64,000 nucleotides of DNA. It comes from Strongylocentrotus purpuratus (taxonomy: Eukaryota; Echinodermata; Echinoidea; Camarodonta; Strongylocentrotidae). The stretch's first letter is position 1. Each line of letters starts with the position of its first letter. Under the pieces are notes generated by a model. That model made no database searches. It was given only the letters and a program-made list of their open reading frames with translations, and was not told the origin of the DNA. The stretch is taken from assembly GCF_000002235.5 (NCBI RefSeq), contig NW_022145594.1:19384412-19448411 (forward strand). The letters are read 5' to 3'. The position numbers and the translations under genes are program-made. Shown piece after piece: positions 12,138 through 24,555 of the stretch.

Positions 12138-13834
12138 TATATAATTAGTTTTCTGAAGATTCAAGGATAACTTATTAGCATTAATCCACTTCATTACTTT
12201 TCGAAACTCTTCATTAACAGTATTCAACAATATTTGTGGACATTTATGAGAAAAAAATACACTTGAGTCGTCAGCAAAAAATATGAATGATAATACACTT
12301 GATGAGCGTTGAAAATCATTAATATACAAGATGAATAAAAGTGGTCCCAAAATGGAGCCCTGGGGAACGCCACATGTTACTTTTTGGGGGCAAGAGTCAA
12401 TTCCATTTAAGGACACATATTGCTTTCTATCAGTAAGATAACTTCTAAACCAATCCAAGGCGACTCCCCTGACACTATAATGACATAATTTACTTAAGAG
12501 AATTTCATGGTCAACAGTATCAAAGGCCTTGGAAAAGTCTAAAAATGTACCAATGGTGTGTAAGCGACTATCTAAGGCAGAAGCAAGTTTATCTATAAGG
12601 TGTAAAATTGCATGTGTTGTATGCTTCTCCCGAAAACCAAACTGATAATTACAGAAGACACATGTTTTGTTTAAAAATGTTATAGTTCTTACATAAATAA
12701 TTTTTTCCAGAATTTTTGAAAAACACGTTAACAAAGAAATCGGACGATAATTTGTCAGTAATTGAGAGTCACCTTTTTTAAAAATTGGTACAACTTTTGC
12801 GACCTTCATGTTTATCGGTACAACTCCGCTTGACATAGACAAATTAAAAATATGAACTAGTGGTTGAAGGATAGCGACAATAACTTGCTTAATAAGTTCG
12901 TTCCCAATATGATCATACCCAGGACTTTTCTTGTTCTTGAGGGCTTTAACAATACCAAGCAATTCTTCGTCATTTGTGGGCACCAGAAATAAACTTTGCA
13001 TGTTACGTTCTCCTAAGTAATCATGAAAATCAGTTTGACTGTTTGGAATATTTTTTTTCAGATTCGGACCAATATTACAAAAATATTCATTAAACTTTTC
13101 CACTATAATATTTTTATCTCCAACCATTTGGTCATCTATATTCATTTGTATTATACTTGTTACTTTAGATGTTTTTTGAAATACATTTCTTATCACCTTC
13201 CACGTGCCCTTGATATTATTGTAAGTTGCTTGAAACTGTGCAAGATAGTATTGGTTTTTGGCCGCACGCAGCTGAGAAGTCAGAGTATTTCTGTAAACGG
13301 AATATTTCCTTTTTAGAGCTTCCGTCCCTGCTTTCCTATACTTATAAAACAGCTCATTTTTCTTATTTATTGATTTCAGCATAGCATTGGTGACCCACGG
13401 CAAACGTGGGGGTTTTCTACGGTTGTTTTTACTCTTTACTACTGGAATATTAGCATCATACAGCGATAAAAACCTATTCATGAAAATATCGAAGGCACTC
13501 TCATCACACTGATTCAAAAGAACATCACTCCAGTTTGTCGCCAATAATGCCTCTCTAAACTGATTAATATTTTCTGGGGTGTTTCTCCTAACATAAATAT
13601 TCTTTTGGGTGACTACAGGGTTTTTCCCCAATGGAATTGTAGTATACACAGGAAAATGGTCAGACAAGTCTGACACAACAATAGTAGATAAAGGAAAAGG
13701 TTGCAAGTTACTAAAGATATTGTCAATTAGAGTAGCAGATGATTCAGGTACTCTTGTTGGTTTTGTTATCAAGGGCAACAAAGAAAACGACAACAACAAA
13801 TTCAGGAAATAGTACATTACATACAAGATGTATG
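12138..13834 (-). pseudogene. LINE ORF2, N-terminal half: endonuclease end plus reverse transcriptase
   Basis: This half encodes the end of an endonuclease domain (ITKPTR, LIDNIFSN, SDHFP) and then the reverse transcriptase: PIFKKGD and NYRPISLL, FGFREKHTTHAILHL, FLDFSKAFDTVDHEIL (motif A), CGVPQGSILGPLLF (motif B) and FFADDSSVFF (motif C, with both catalytic Asp residues). It stops at the insertion after NYI. The true N-terminus is missing by 5' truncation; the hydrophobic codons upstream of about 13830 may be flanking sequence. As an isolated half it cannot make a complete enzyme. Confidence 0.85.
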
Positions 13835-13889
13835 CAAAACAAAACATCATTACAATAGCAATAGGAAAAGTAAACAATTTACTTCATGA

Positions 13890-14218
13890 ACATGATCAAC
13901 TCATCGTCTACTGGAACCGTGTGGTCCCTGTGTATGGAAATGGGTGAATTTTAGTGGAAATCAGTATAGTCAATGGGTTATTGCATAGGCTTGAAGGTAT
14001 GTGCTGAACATAATGTCAAGTCTTAGTAGATATACACGTACGTACAAAATTGCACTTCTGACAGTAGCAAATAAAGGGTAGATGTTTAAAGTTTGATGTA
14101 ATATTCTACAAATTTAACTTCAAGTGGAAACTTTGATAAAGCTGTGGAACCATTGAACTCTCTTATATATCATTTGAACAATGCAGTCCTAAGTGTAGAG
14201 AAGCATATAATTTGTATC
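13890..14218 (-). other. Downstream of stop: presumed 3' UTR and flank
   Basis: The stretch follows the stop codon of the Death-domain exon and is bounded by the LINE. I see no AATAAA on the minus strand here, so the polyadenylation site is not located. Confidence 0.4.
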
Positions 14219-14505
14219 TCATGAAGTACCAAATAGCTCATCAGCGAGATGAATTTGACAAACTTTCTCTAGAACATCCTTCAGGGCTTCACACTCTTTG
14301 GCCTTGGTTTGCTTCTTTCTCCAGTCTCGGAGCATTGATAGTGTACCCATGTATGATACACGTGGATTCTTCATGTTTGTGTCAACACAAAGTTGGATTT
14401 CTTCTGGTGTACATCCGATTTCCTTCCCGAGATCATCTATCTCGTCATACTTGACAACTCTTTTAGCAACATCTTTCAGCTTTCCATCAAAGTCTTCCTG
14501 TCTAC
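14219..14505 (-). CDS. Terminal exon encoding the Death domain
   Basis: The acceptor TGAGATTTCAG precedes 14505, and its phase 1 matches the donor at 16076. The 94 residues to the stop at 14219 show a death-fold pattern: LKDVAKRVVKYDEIDDLGKE, IGCTPEEIQLCVDTN, MGTLSMLRDWRKKQ and ALKDVLEKVCQIHLADEL. The core Trp (RDWRKK) and the closing helix are present. It would recruit partners by homotypic Death-domain contacts. A second acceptor, TTTTTTGCAG at 14543, is phase 0 and does not match the upstream exon, so I reject it unless another exon intervenes. Confidence 0.85.
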
Positions 14506-16076
14506 CTGAAATCTCACACAAATGTAAGAGAAGTGTAATTTCCTGCAAAAAAGATCATTTTTTAATCTAAAAACAAAGCTACAAAATGAAGAAGAAGCGA
14601 GACTTTTAAGTCTTCATTGACAGACCATAACACTTGCAAAAATGATGGATCATTAATTATAATTATTAAGATCGGAAGTCTATTAGAAGGAGGAAATTAA
14701 AAATTATACTAACAAGAGTCTGTCAGCTTACTTCAGCCTCAAACAGAGACAATACATGTATGAACGCATTTATGAAAGAATTTCACTTTGATTGTGCCTC
14801 AATCAGCTGTAATGCACATCCCTCTAATTAATAATAATTATGTAGTGGGAATGACTGTAAACGGAAATACAGAGATCTACAAATGATAAAAAAAAATGTA
14901 AAGTTAACATCTGCATTCCAAACTTTGCAGCGTATTTTTTATATGCACAACTCGTACTGGGACACGTGTCTATAACAAATATAGGCAAACATGTGCCTGA
15001 TTTAGCAACAGATTTGCCACATTAATGAATACATTTATAGAGATGAAGTTGAGTTCTGGCCATGCATTAAGATTGTGAAAGAATCTATCTAGAAGTAAAG
15101 ATTAATTGCATAGTGTATACATAGAAATCAGTTGACACTGTGAAGTTGCACATGAGCTTCACACCAATGGGACTACACAAACACATTGGATCACTGTTTG
15201 GTCCAAACAATGAAGCCAGCCTTGTCTTGTCATCTTTTAAAAATGAGGGCATTTGAAGAGCAATCTTTTCCAGGGATATTTCTGTCATGACTTTCTTCCA
15301 ACTAACATAGAAGAAGAAGCAATCTCACAAATTGATTTGTCACCTAAACCAGAACTCAAACTTCTCTTTAAAGGAAGGTGAGGAAGAAAAACATTAAAAT
15401 CAATGAAAATCAACAAATTTTGAGTATTAAGCAAGTTTAACACTTCATAAACAAGACTTAATTCAATTAATTATTTGAAAACACCACTTACACTAAAAAA
15501 CAATCATTTGAACAAGCCTCCACGAGCGACTCAAAGTGAGAATGTGAAGGCGATCGTTTTCGGTCTAAGAGCTGTGAGGTAAGAGGGAAGACAGGATGCC
15601 ATCATAATATTATGTAGCGGTGGAGGTGCTACACAAATAGCCTTTGTTTCCCCTTTTCTAAGAATACTTCCACCTGTGTCATGGAGTGCACTACTTCATA
15701 AATGAATAATAGTAACATTACTTTCATGAGCACGTATCCAGTATTTTGTCTCCTTGTATTTCACAATTTGGTCTGCAATGACCTTTATCTGCTCATGCTT
15801 AGACTGCAACTATGAACTGGCTTGTTAGCGGCGGATCTTCCCTCTTACGTCACACAAGTCCCGGATGTAAAACCAGAGTTGCACAGCGAACACACTTTAG
15901 AGTTGCAAATTAGTCACTTCAAACAAAGATTTCTCGGCTGTGTGACAATGATTGGCTTTCATACTTATTTTATTTTATTTATAAGAATCTTTTTTTTATA
16001 TACCGGTACATGCAAACATTTATCCAAATCTGACAACATTGTTTTTTCTTCTCCACCCTCCTTTAAACCAAAATAC
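14506..16076 (-). other. Intron between UPA and Death exons
   Basis: The intron is 1,571 bp. A 67-codon open stretch at 15288-15085 on the minus strand contains LEKIALQMPSFLKDD and similar text but is not needed for phase continuity and matches no domain I know. Nothing else is supported. Confidence 0.6.
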
Positions 16077-16269
16077 CTGGATCTTGTTGTGAAGCTCTCT
16101 CTGTTGTGCGAGGAGCTGAGAAATCCAACCGAAATACGAATTTGACCCGCAGTTTCTCAATTTGTCCTGCTTTCAGTGACACTAACACACTTTCTGGCTG
16201 GTTGGGAACGTCCAGTACAAAGGGCTCACAGATCCTGGCTCCACTCATTAGTATATCATAGGGGACAAC
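16077..16269 (-). CDS. UPA domain exon 3
   Basis: The acceptor TTTTTAAAG precedes 16269 (phase 0) and the donor GTATTT starts at 16076 (phase 1). It encodes 64 codons plus one base: VVPYDILMSGARICEPFVLD, then PESVLVSLKAGQIEKLRV, KFVFRLDFSAPRTTERAS and QQDP. The strand pattern fits the end of UPA, and the polar tail is a short linker to the Death domain. Confidence 0.85.
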
Positions 16270-16738
16270 CTTTAAAAATATGATTAAAAAGAGAGGGTAA
16301 AACAATAACAAGTAATTTCCCTATATCAATCATCTGATGTAGAAGAGTGCATTATACATTATTGTCATCAATTTTAGCTCCAGCAACCATTATGAGCCAT
16401 TCGCGAGTACTTGAAGGAGCAATTCCCACCATTCCAAATTTGGAGTAAGATTCTGATTATGTTACAGATCCATAACATTAATTTCAACTCTGCGGCAAGA
16501 CGATAACCCAATAATAATAATAATATTATGAGAAGAAGTTTCGTTTAGACATACAGAGTTCAACAATTAATAATCTCAAGTAGGATATCCTTTCAGATGT
16601 TCAGATTAAAATATTAGGCATGTGTACCGGTATGTTTTGATACAAGTAGAACAATACACATGATCATCCGACGATGTATGGATTCAACTTTCCTATTCAG
16701 TTTTAAACCAGAATCGTTAAACACATTATTGAACTTAC

Positions 16739-16870
16739 AACAGGTCCTCCAATTGCTGTCTCGTTTATGTAACAGTTCATTTTGAGATCACCTTCTGCTG
16801 TCTGAACAAGGACCTGTAGTTCCATATGGGCAGGTATGAATTCGTGTTTCCCTTCTTTGCTTTCTACCAC
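16739..16870 (-). CDS. UPA domain exon 2
   Basis: The acceptor TTGGTAACAG precedes 16870 and the donor GTAAGT starts at 16738; both ends are phase 0, giving exactly 44 codons. The sequence VVESKEGKHEFIPAHMELQV, then LVQTAEGDLKMNCYINET, has the alternating beta pattern of the UPA domain and follows the preceding exon without a gap. Confidence 0.85.
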
Positions 16871-18844
16871 CTGTTACCAAAGAAAAGAAAATAGAATTAT
16901 ACAGGGCTGCATACATATACCAGGCAAAAGAAAATAAAATCTCAGGGAGCAGTAACAAATCTTAGCACATCAATTTTATCATGCAAGATACATGTAAATA
17001 AAATCTTTTTTTCAAAGTTAAAGAACCAAGTTTTCATATCTGCTTTCATTGTACAGCGGTATAGCAACAAATTCAGGCACAATTGTAAACGTCTGTCTAA
17101 AAGCAGCTACCCCCCCCCTGAAAAAACCTACAACCTTCAGACAAAGAAATAATTACAAACTTTTGAGTTCACTAAGTGCATTGTTATAATGTAAATAATC
17201 AGCAAATTGCTTTTAAAACCCCAAAAATAATGATCAGACACCCTTTGTTCTAAATATATGTGCTCAGCTGCAATAGGACATAGTGAAAGAGTGAAATAGG
17301 TCATGACGCTTTACATCAAAAATGAAGAGAAGATCAAATGAAAATACATAGATCCCCAATAAGTAAAGCCCAATAAAGAAAAGAATTATTGCCTTTCTCG
17401 TGTGATAAATCAAATCAATTTGAAATATTATCGTACAAAAGATAGCGTATGCATAATAAATAAGACAAGAGTCCAAAAAATATTGAAAAGGAGAGGGGCC
17501 TAAATTTTTGCTTGTTCGCTCCCTTTAGTATTAAACAAAAGATTTTTTTTTAAATATCTCCGTTACTTATCCTGAAATTACTATTACATTACAAATCAAA
17601 ATCAGCTATGCAGGTGTTCGTAGAACAGTCTATATTGCATTATGAATGTGTAAATGCTCCACCAAATAGCGGAAGGGACAAACAAAGAATATGGACAAGA
17701 TTTTACTCACCGAGTTGTACAGGCATAGTTGATATTTGATGAGAAATTACAACATAACATAATATTTGAAAGTGCTTCCATATCTGATACTTATCAGTAT
17801 GGGTTACTTGCTTAATGTGCTAAACCTGGTGGTTTTAGACAAAGGGGAATCTTTCTGCTATACCACCAATATAATATAATATTAAAGTCATTCTTTTCAG
17901 TTTGAGCAAATGTATAGAAAATCACCATGCCAATAATGGATACCTACTGTAGCGTTTTTCAACCAGGGAGCCGCACGACATCACTGAAGGTGCCACAAGT
18001 GAAATTGTGTTATATTAAAAACATATTTGGGAATAACATCAACTTCATGAAATTACAGTATCAAAAACTGTAAGATGCCCAAATCTTGCGTATTTTGATG
18101 AGGAAATTACGTTTTAAAATAGCAGAGTGTCCTTAGAAATTCAGAAACAGTAGGCAGCAAGGTGCATGAATACGCCCATAATTATGTGTGTGGAATTTGG
18201 GCAGCTAGGTGCCTAAATATGTCTTATCTAGTGTAAATATGTAAACATATTTACCCTAGATGTAGAATATCTAGTAGCTTAAGTATTTATTTATAGTTAT
18301 TCATATTTATTCATTACATTCTCATTCATTGCTGTGATAATTTTGTGTGTTAGTGGTACTAGACACGATTAGCATTAAATGCTATATTCTGGTCCCATTT
18401 ATCCTTTCAATGTTAACCATTCGCATTTGATTGTTATATTGATGTACTTTTGTTTGGATAATAAACTTCAAACTCAACTCAACTCAACTCAAAAATCATG
18501 AACAAACAAAACATTTCATCAGAAGAAAATTGCCTGTTTGTTGGTGTTATTCCATTTGTTTCTTTTGTAAGCCAAGTCTCAAGCATAAAGAGACCGTTTC
18601 TTAAGTGGAAGGAGTCAAAATGTTGACCCTGTGCTTCGGTCTACTGTGCAGCAACTGCAGTGTCTTGTCAAAATGTTGTTAACACCGTATTTTTAATGTT
18701 GATTAATTAATGCTCACTCAATACTTAAGGTATTTATTGAAAATCATGTATGAACAGATGCTGATCTTTGCCACGACTGTTGGCAGTACAGTACATGTTT
18801 CAGATTCGTCAAATTCCAAATCAACTGCTGCAATAAAAATTTAC
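16871..18844 (-). other. Intron inside the UPA domain
   Basis: The intron is 1,974 bp and contains the 3' tail of a LINE-like element at 18200-18495. The remainder shows no feature. Confidence 0.6.
18200..18495 (+). mobile_element. 3' end of a LINE-like retroelement with CAACT tail
   Basis: The plus strand ends in GGATAATAAACTTCAAACT followed by CAACT repeats (18470-18492). An AATAAA-type signal directly before a short tandem tail is typical of LINE 3' ends. No coding part remains. Confidence 0.55.
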
Positions 18845-19110
18845 CTCGCTATTCCCTTTGATGTCGTCATAGAGGTGTACATGCAGGATGACAGGTGTCT
18901 TCTGCAGGGATAAGTTATTTTCTTTAAAAGGCCGACAGCACATCCTTTTTTCTCGAGAGAAGAAACTTCCGAAGAAGAAGAAATTTCCGAACAAGAACTT
19001 AATCATCATCCATGAAAAGTGGTTCATCTTCAGTTTGAGTACATCTTTCGTGATGATGCAGCTAGGTATTCCAGACCTCGATAAGATACTTCGTTCTTTA
19101 ACATATGCAT
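18845..19110 (-). CDS. Exon encoding ZU5 end with HFS motif and UPA start
   Basis: The acceptor GATTATAG precedes 19110 (phase 1), and the exon ends in AGCGAG before GTAAAT (phase 0). It encodes 88 full codons: SGIPSCIITKDVLKLKMNHF completes ZU5 and runs into SWMMIKFLFG. HFS (19021-19013) sits where PIDD1 and FIIND proteins cut themselves between Phe and Ser. KRMCC and PFKE then lead into TPVILHVHLYDDIKGNSE, the opening strand of UPA. An apparent acceptor at 18902 would start the exon at KTPV, but it cannot restore phase with the ZU5 exon, so the longer exon is preferred. Confidence 0.88.
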
Positions 19111-19157
19111 CTATAATCAACAATTAGGGGAAGAAAAAAAAATCAGGAATATTGTAA

Positions 19158-19850
19158 CGAACCAGTCTGTTACAATTAGTTATCTTGCAGAAAATGTAGA
19201 GGGCGCAGTAAGCTTTTGGGGCGTAAGGGGATCAGAGCGCGATTACGGACGCACCATGCGTAAAGCAGCTCTCGGAGACTATAAATAGCGGTGTTGTGCG
19301 GTGATTTCGTTACCTCGACGCTGGCTCTCGTCTTGGTCAGATACCGAACTCTCCGCTTTGCTCCAACTGAGCTAAATTAAGGAAAAGGATTGGAAGCGAG
19401 AAATAGAGTTCCTACAAAAGGAAATCCCTGCGTTTTTACTGCTTGTAGAGATTAATCCAGGTAATTGGTGTTTGTGTTAATTATGATAACGTGTTGGAGA
19501 TGTTGACTTATGTTTTTATAATTAAAGTATACAGTTAAAAAATCCATCGTTTCATAACGTGTAATTAGTTGATTCTCCATAGACTGACGTAATATATCCC
19601 TCTCATAGAGAATACACATCCAGCTATCCAAAACACCTCTCATCTCCACACCCATATACTTTGGGAAAACGAAGCCACGTCCGGGCCTCTAAACTACAAG
19701 CCAATTAGAAACCGCTCGCATTAGTCAGGATGGCAAACTCTTCGTCAGATGACGGTGATAGAGGCAAGGGAAAGGCCAGCCCTCCAGCATCCAGGACCCG
19801 TTCTAAGAATGAGGGCCGTTACAATATTATGGACTTATTGCAGCGGGGCA
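19158..19850 (+). mobile_element. Possible 5' end of an LTR retroelement (LTR-like promoter plus Gag-like start)
   Basis: TGTAACGAACC at 19156 looks like an LTR edge, and CTATAAATAG at 19280 is a good TATA box. Downstream, an ATG at 19730 opens about 40 codons, MANSSSDDGDRGKGKASPPA and then SRTRSKNEGRYN, a hydrophilic start. It runs into the G-run repeat at about 19850, which appears to have inserted and cut the frame. The second LTR is not found, so it may instead be a host promoter with a first exon. Confidence 0.4.
19275..19290 (+). promoter_or_regulatory. TATA-box candidate
   Basis: CTATAAATAG lies in a GC-richer stretch upstream of the ATG at 19730. It fits the core promoter of an LTR or a first exon. 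No start site can be fixed from sequence alone. Confidence 0.4.
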
Positions 19851-20290
19851 GGCGCGTACGCAGGGGGGGGGGGGGGGGGGGGGGGGCTGGGGGTTAAACC
19901 CCCCCCTTGAGTTTTTTAGTATGTTAATGTTTTGGGTAGTTTTTTTGTGAAACCCCCTCCCCTTTTGTTTTTTGTTTGTTTGTTTTTTCTTTTATTAAAA
20001 AATTAAAAAATAAAAATAAAATGATGCCAATGACTGACCTAAAAAGGATGACCTTGACCCCAATGGAACAAAATGTCAAATTTTCAAATTTCGAAAAAAA
20101 AGTGTCCCCTTCCCCCCCCCCCCCCCCCCCCCCCCCCCCTTTTCGGCCGGCTGAGTCGTTGCGATTTTGTTGGGACTCCAAAAAAAAAAAAAAAAAAGTG
20201 TCCGCTTACCCAGCCCCCCCCCCCCACACTAAAAAATATATTACACTTTCATTTCCACGGCGTCATTTCCCCGAGCAAGAATGGTACGAC
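19851..20290. repeat. G-run/C-run interspersed repeat
   Basis: Long G runs (19863-19886), C runs (20113-20139 and 20215-20225) and A runs flank a TTTTCGGCCGGCTGAG core and a GGGACTCCAAAA block. The arrangement parallels 4440-4830. Proline-rich frames here result from the homopolymers. Confidence 0.6.
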
Positions 20291-20829
20291 CCGGTTCGCT
20301 GGCTACCGTACCTACGTAAATCAACGGAGAAAAAGCGATCGAATGCCGATTGGTTTACTCTTTTGACGGTGGTTTTTTCATCTAATGAGAATCATTTATA
20401 TATAAAAAATGTTCAGAATGATCTGAATGACATGAATCTTTTTCCGGTGGTAAAAAATAGCCCTCTCCCGGAGAGGAACATCCAGATATAGCCAGGAGCG
20501 TTCAGTCAAAAAGTTCGATACCACAGACATTTTGACCAAATTGATGAAAAATTATCTTAAAATGACGGTGCTATAGAACAACAAAATATCGTGATTTTTA
20601 CATCACCATAAAGAAGAAAAGTCAAATTTTCTAATGCTTTTTCCGGTGGTGAACTAGGCCCATCGGATCAAAAGATTTAATTAGTCCAGTAGACGGTACC
20701 ATAGACCATGTACATGACCTGGAAAAAGTTGATAAGTACAAGGTTTTTTTGTTGATTCGTGTTCTAGATGGGTATTGAAGTAAATTCAGCTTGGTTGCCA
20801 GCTTAGCAACCTCGAGCAACTTTTTTTTA

Positions 20830-21955
20830 TAGCCTTATTAGCATAATCATCTAATTATAATATGTGAAATATGTAATAATGTTGCTAATCCCAATCCAGG
20901 AAGCCTGAAAACATGGATAATACGACTTTTCAAGGGTTTTCTATGACGAGGAATTCATTTATGACACCAGTTTTTTTTTGAAGTAATGCAATTGTCTTAA
21001 AAAGCATGATTAGCATAATGAGCTAATTAGGATATGTTCAAAATATGGACTTCATAATTGTCATTGTTTATCTATAAACCCTGAAAATGGTGCAATGCAA
21101 CATTGTAAATCACTTTTGAAAGACGACACATTAATTCATGAGAAGATATTCCATGTATATGTAGTATAATTTGCCTAATTAGCGTAATAATCTAATCAGC
21201 ATATATGTGCAATATGTTATAATGTTGCTAATCTTTATAAAAAAAGCCTGAAAACATGGATAATACGAGTTTTCAAGGGTTTTCTATGTCAAATAATTCA
21301 TTTATGACACCAGTTTTTTAAAAAAAGTTATACAATAGTCTTAAATAGCATAATTAGCATAACTATGTACAATATATGGACTTCAGTGTCATTGTTTATC
21401 TATAAGGCCTAGAAATGGTGCAATGCAACATTTTAAACCACTTTTGAAAGACTAATCATTAATTCATGAGAAGATATTCCATGCAGATGTAGTATAATTA
21501 GCCGAATTAGCATAATAACCTAATTAGCATATCTGTGCAATATGTAATAATGTTGCTAATCTTAATCCAGGAAGCCTTAAAACATAAATAATGTGACTTT
21601 TCGAGGATTTTCCATGACGAGGAATTCATGTATGACACCACTATTAATTTTTAAGTAATGCAATTGTCTTAAATAGCATTAGCATATGTACGATATTATA
21701 TGGACTTCATCGTCATTTTTTTTCTCTATAAAGCCTAAAAATGGTGCAATGCAACATTGTATATCACCTTTTGAAAGACTACACATTATTTCATGAGAAG
21801 ATATTCCATGTAGATGTAGTATGATTATCCTAATTACACTGTATGTGCAATATGTAATAATGTTGCTAATCTTAATACACGAAGACTGAAAACATGGATA
21901 ATATGACTCTTCCAGGGATTTCCAAGACAAGGGATTCATTTGTTTATTATTCACT
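20830..21955 (+). repeat. Tandem repeat, about 330-bp unit, three and a half copies
   Basis: ATGTTGCTAATC recurs at about 20880, 21221, 21551 and 21859, each followed by AAGCCTGAAAACATGGATAA-type sequence, CATTTATGACACCAG and TGGTGCAATGCAACATT. CTAATTAGCATAAT words recur within each unit. Inverted GCAACCTCGAGCAAC-type blocks bracket the array (about 20805 and 21990), so it may be a separate element inserted next to the left arm. Confidence 0.85.
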
Positions 21956-22039
21956 CTATTTAGCTTATGTGGTGGTTATCTTGGTCGCAAGGCAATGTTG
22001 TCGAGGTTGCTCAAGGTTGCCGAGCTGCCCTTACAAAAA

Positions 22040-22608
22040 AAAACTAATGGTAAATGAATGGTGTTTGAATGGTAGCATGAATGGTAAATGGTATTTCAAT
22101 GGTGTGCCAATGGTGGATTCTGTATGGTGAATGGTGTTTCAATGGTGGTGTATGATGATGAATGGTGTTTCAATGGTAGAGTCTGTATGGTGAATGGTGT
22201 TTCAATCGTGGAATTGTATGGTCAATGGTGTTTCAATGGTGGCGTCTGTATCGTGAATGGTGTTTCAATGGTAGAGTATGTATGGTGAATGGTGTTTCAA
22301 TGGTAGAGTCTGTATGGTCAATGATGTTTCAATGGTGTAATTGTATGGTGAATGGTGTTTCAATGGTAGAGTCTGTATGGTAAATGGTGTTTCAATGGTG
22401 GAATTGTATGGTCAATGGTGTGCCAATGGTGGAATTGTATGGTCAATGGTGTTTCAATGGTAGAGTCTGTATGGTGAATGGTGTTTCAATGGTGGAATTG
22501 TATGGTCAATGGTGTTTCAAGGGTAGAGTCTGTATGGTGAATGGTGTTTCAATGGTGGAATTGTATGGTCAATGGTGTTTCAATGGTGTAATGTATGGTC
22601 AAAACTAG
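22040..22608 (+). repeat. Minisatellite, 31-34-bp unit (GTGTTTCAATGGT)
   Basis: Roughly 17 units contain ATGGTGAATGGTGTTTCAAT with alternating fillers such as GGTGGAATTGT or GGTAGAGTCTGT. The two filler types partly alternate, indicating a higher-order unit. Open frames (MVNGVSMVELYGQW) are repeat artefacts. Confidence 0.9.
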
Positions 22609-22953
22609 GTGTCCCTTATACTTTGAACTACAATTTGCTCTGTGATTTCGCTTTATTTTTCGCGAATTTTTCTTCATGATCAACGTTTCAAAGCTGACAA
22701 ACTGCAAGGAATAATACCCTAGTCCTCAGGAACAAGGATGGATCTTTAGTGTTTTCTTCAATTTGGAGTAATTTTGGATCTAATATGTGTGTCTTTACCG
22801 TGAGTAACTGCTGTTTTGTGCCTATGGTCCCACTCATATGACTCTGTGATGTACATTATTATACATTTGCTTACATGAACATCTGTTATCGTTAATTAAA
22901 GCAGCTTATAAATCATTCTATTTTATTACAAAAAAATAAAATATTACAGTATT

Positions 22954-23070
22954 AGGGGCACACCTTTAGAACTTTTATCAAGTTATTTATCTGATCGTAA
23001 ACAATTAACAATTATTAATGAAGCTGCATCGTACGGAACTAGTGCTAATATCAGGCCACCTTTTTTCAGG
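22954..23070 (+). pseudogene. Short LINE reverse transcriptase fragment
   Basis: The translation reads RGTPLELLSSYLSDRKQ and then LTIINEAASYG, matching the block before the GVPQGS motif in the window's LINEs (compare VRGKALERFSSYLSDR). Only about 38 codons remain. Confidence 0.5.
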
Positions 23071-24555
23071 GTAATTACACCTTGCGCCTAGTGGAGCTTA
23101 GTCCCATTACAAGCATTTTGTGTTCACTGGTTTGTCGTCATCATGGTTCTTAGCTGTTTTTAAAATCGATGATTAGTTTTGGCACTAAATACCTATGACA
23201 TTTTTTAGGAATAATGTTGAGCTTATATTACCAAAATTTGAAAAATATTAAACGTTTGATTAATCAAACTAAAAGGGTGTGAATTGAAGTAGCATATTTG
23301 TAGGCTAAACCAAAATTTATCTCATGACGAATGAGTATAATCTACTCATTGTTCATTCAATTCTAGTCCATATTGGTAATGGAGATTCTAAATAATCTTT
23401 CAGCCTACATCAACTAAATCTACCGAGAAGAAGAGATGATTAATGAAGAGAAATCAATAACTGACACAGTCATCACATTATGCGTGCATACAAAATTTGG
23501 TTCAGCCTCCCAAAATTTGAATTTTTAAAAATATCATTGTAGCTGGATAAATCAATGTTGAATATTTTTACCATTTTTTTCTCATACAAAGATGGTGATA
23601 TTTCCTAACATCTAATAATTATTGAGTCAAATCAACCTAATCTATTTAAAAAAACAATTATTACAAACCATGATGACTATAAACCAGTAAACATTCACAA
23701 AATACCCTAATTGGACTAGGCTCTACTAGGCACAACGTCAAACAACACTTGGAGATAACCTTGATAAAGGCTTCTTGCTAGTCCAAGTATAATGTAATCA
23801 GAAGTGTAGCTGCTTTTTCATTAGATGTTTCTGTTGCATATTGGAAGCTAGTATTATATGAGTATTTTTCCAAGAGTAACAGTCATAACTAGCTCTCCAG
23901 ATTGGGTGGAAAATTACAAGCAAATTGTAGATCTAGCTCTGTCAAAAAAAGAATAACAAATCTTTAACAGTTTTTATGCTTCCACAACGAAGTGGCAAGT
24001 CCCTATTAAAAGGCTGAAATATAATTTCTTTGGGTTATACTTACATACAAAATTTTACATTTAGATTTTGTAACATTGCTAAAGAAAGTCTGAATAATAT
24101 TATGTTTTAATAGTGTACTATGTTCCAAATGATTGCCTTACTGATGTTCAAGTAAACCCCAAAGTAATGATACTTATATTGATGAAGCAATAGTCTACAC
24201 ACATATGTTTAACTCAGCCAAATTACCTGTACACTAACTGCCACTTCTAAATTTTCCATTCTTTGGTGTTTCTTAAACTTTTGTTAGAACTCTGAATGAG
24301 CACCTGTCAATAAGCGACTTGACATATATTTACAAGAATTTCTAAAGTGGGGGGAGGGGGGGATGTTTTACTGTGGAAATGCTGACATCTATCTGGTCCC
24401 TTAATTGTTTCAATCGAATTGGTCACTGTTTTTGGTGAAGTCAGCAAACAACATTCACAGATTGATCTTAAAATCATCTTTTCTTGCCACTTGTTGCCAG
24501 CTAGTATGAAAACAGTATTAATATATGTCTCCACATCTTGCCATGGTACAGTTAA

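Larger units (their letters stand above)
8267..13890 (-). mobile_element. LINE on minus strand, split by a nested element
   Basis: A 5'-truncated Jockey/CR1-like LINE runs right to left. Its reading frame is open from about 13.83 kb to 12137 and continues from 9598 to 8906, with a 2.5-kb insertion at 9599-12135 between the halves. The 3' end is AAATAAAACTTGAACTTGAA on the minus strand, with TTGAAC repeated three to four times as the tail (8265-8286). Apart from the insertion I find no break in the visible coding region, so it is much younger than the LINE at 1-3010. Confidence 0.85.

Noticed and set aside
15085..15288. 67-codon minus-strand frame between UPA and Death exons as an extra exon
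   Set aside because: Phase continuity is already complete without it, and it lacks a convincing donor.
18845..18901. Short 19-codon UPA exon starting at a CTGCAG acceptor
   Set aside because: Its phase 0 start does not match the phase 1 ZU5 donor, and the longer exon from 19110 restores the ZU5 end and HFS motif in frame.
22088..22608. Open frames with repeated MVNGVSMVELYGQW
   Set aside because: They are translations of the 31-34-bp minisatellite.
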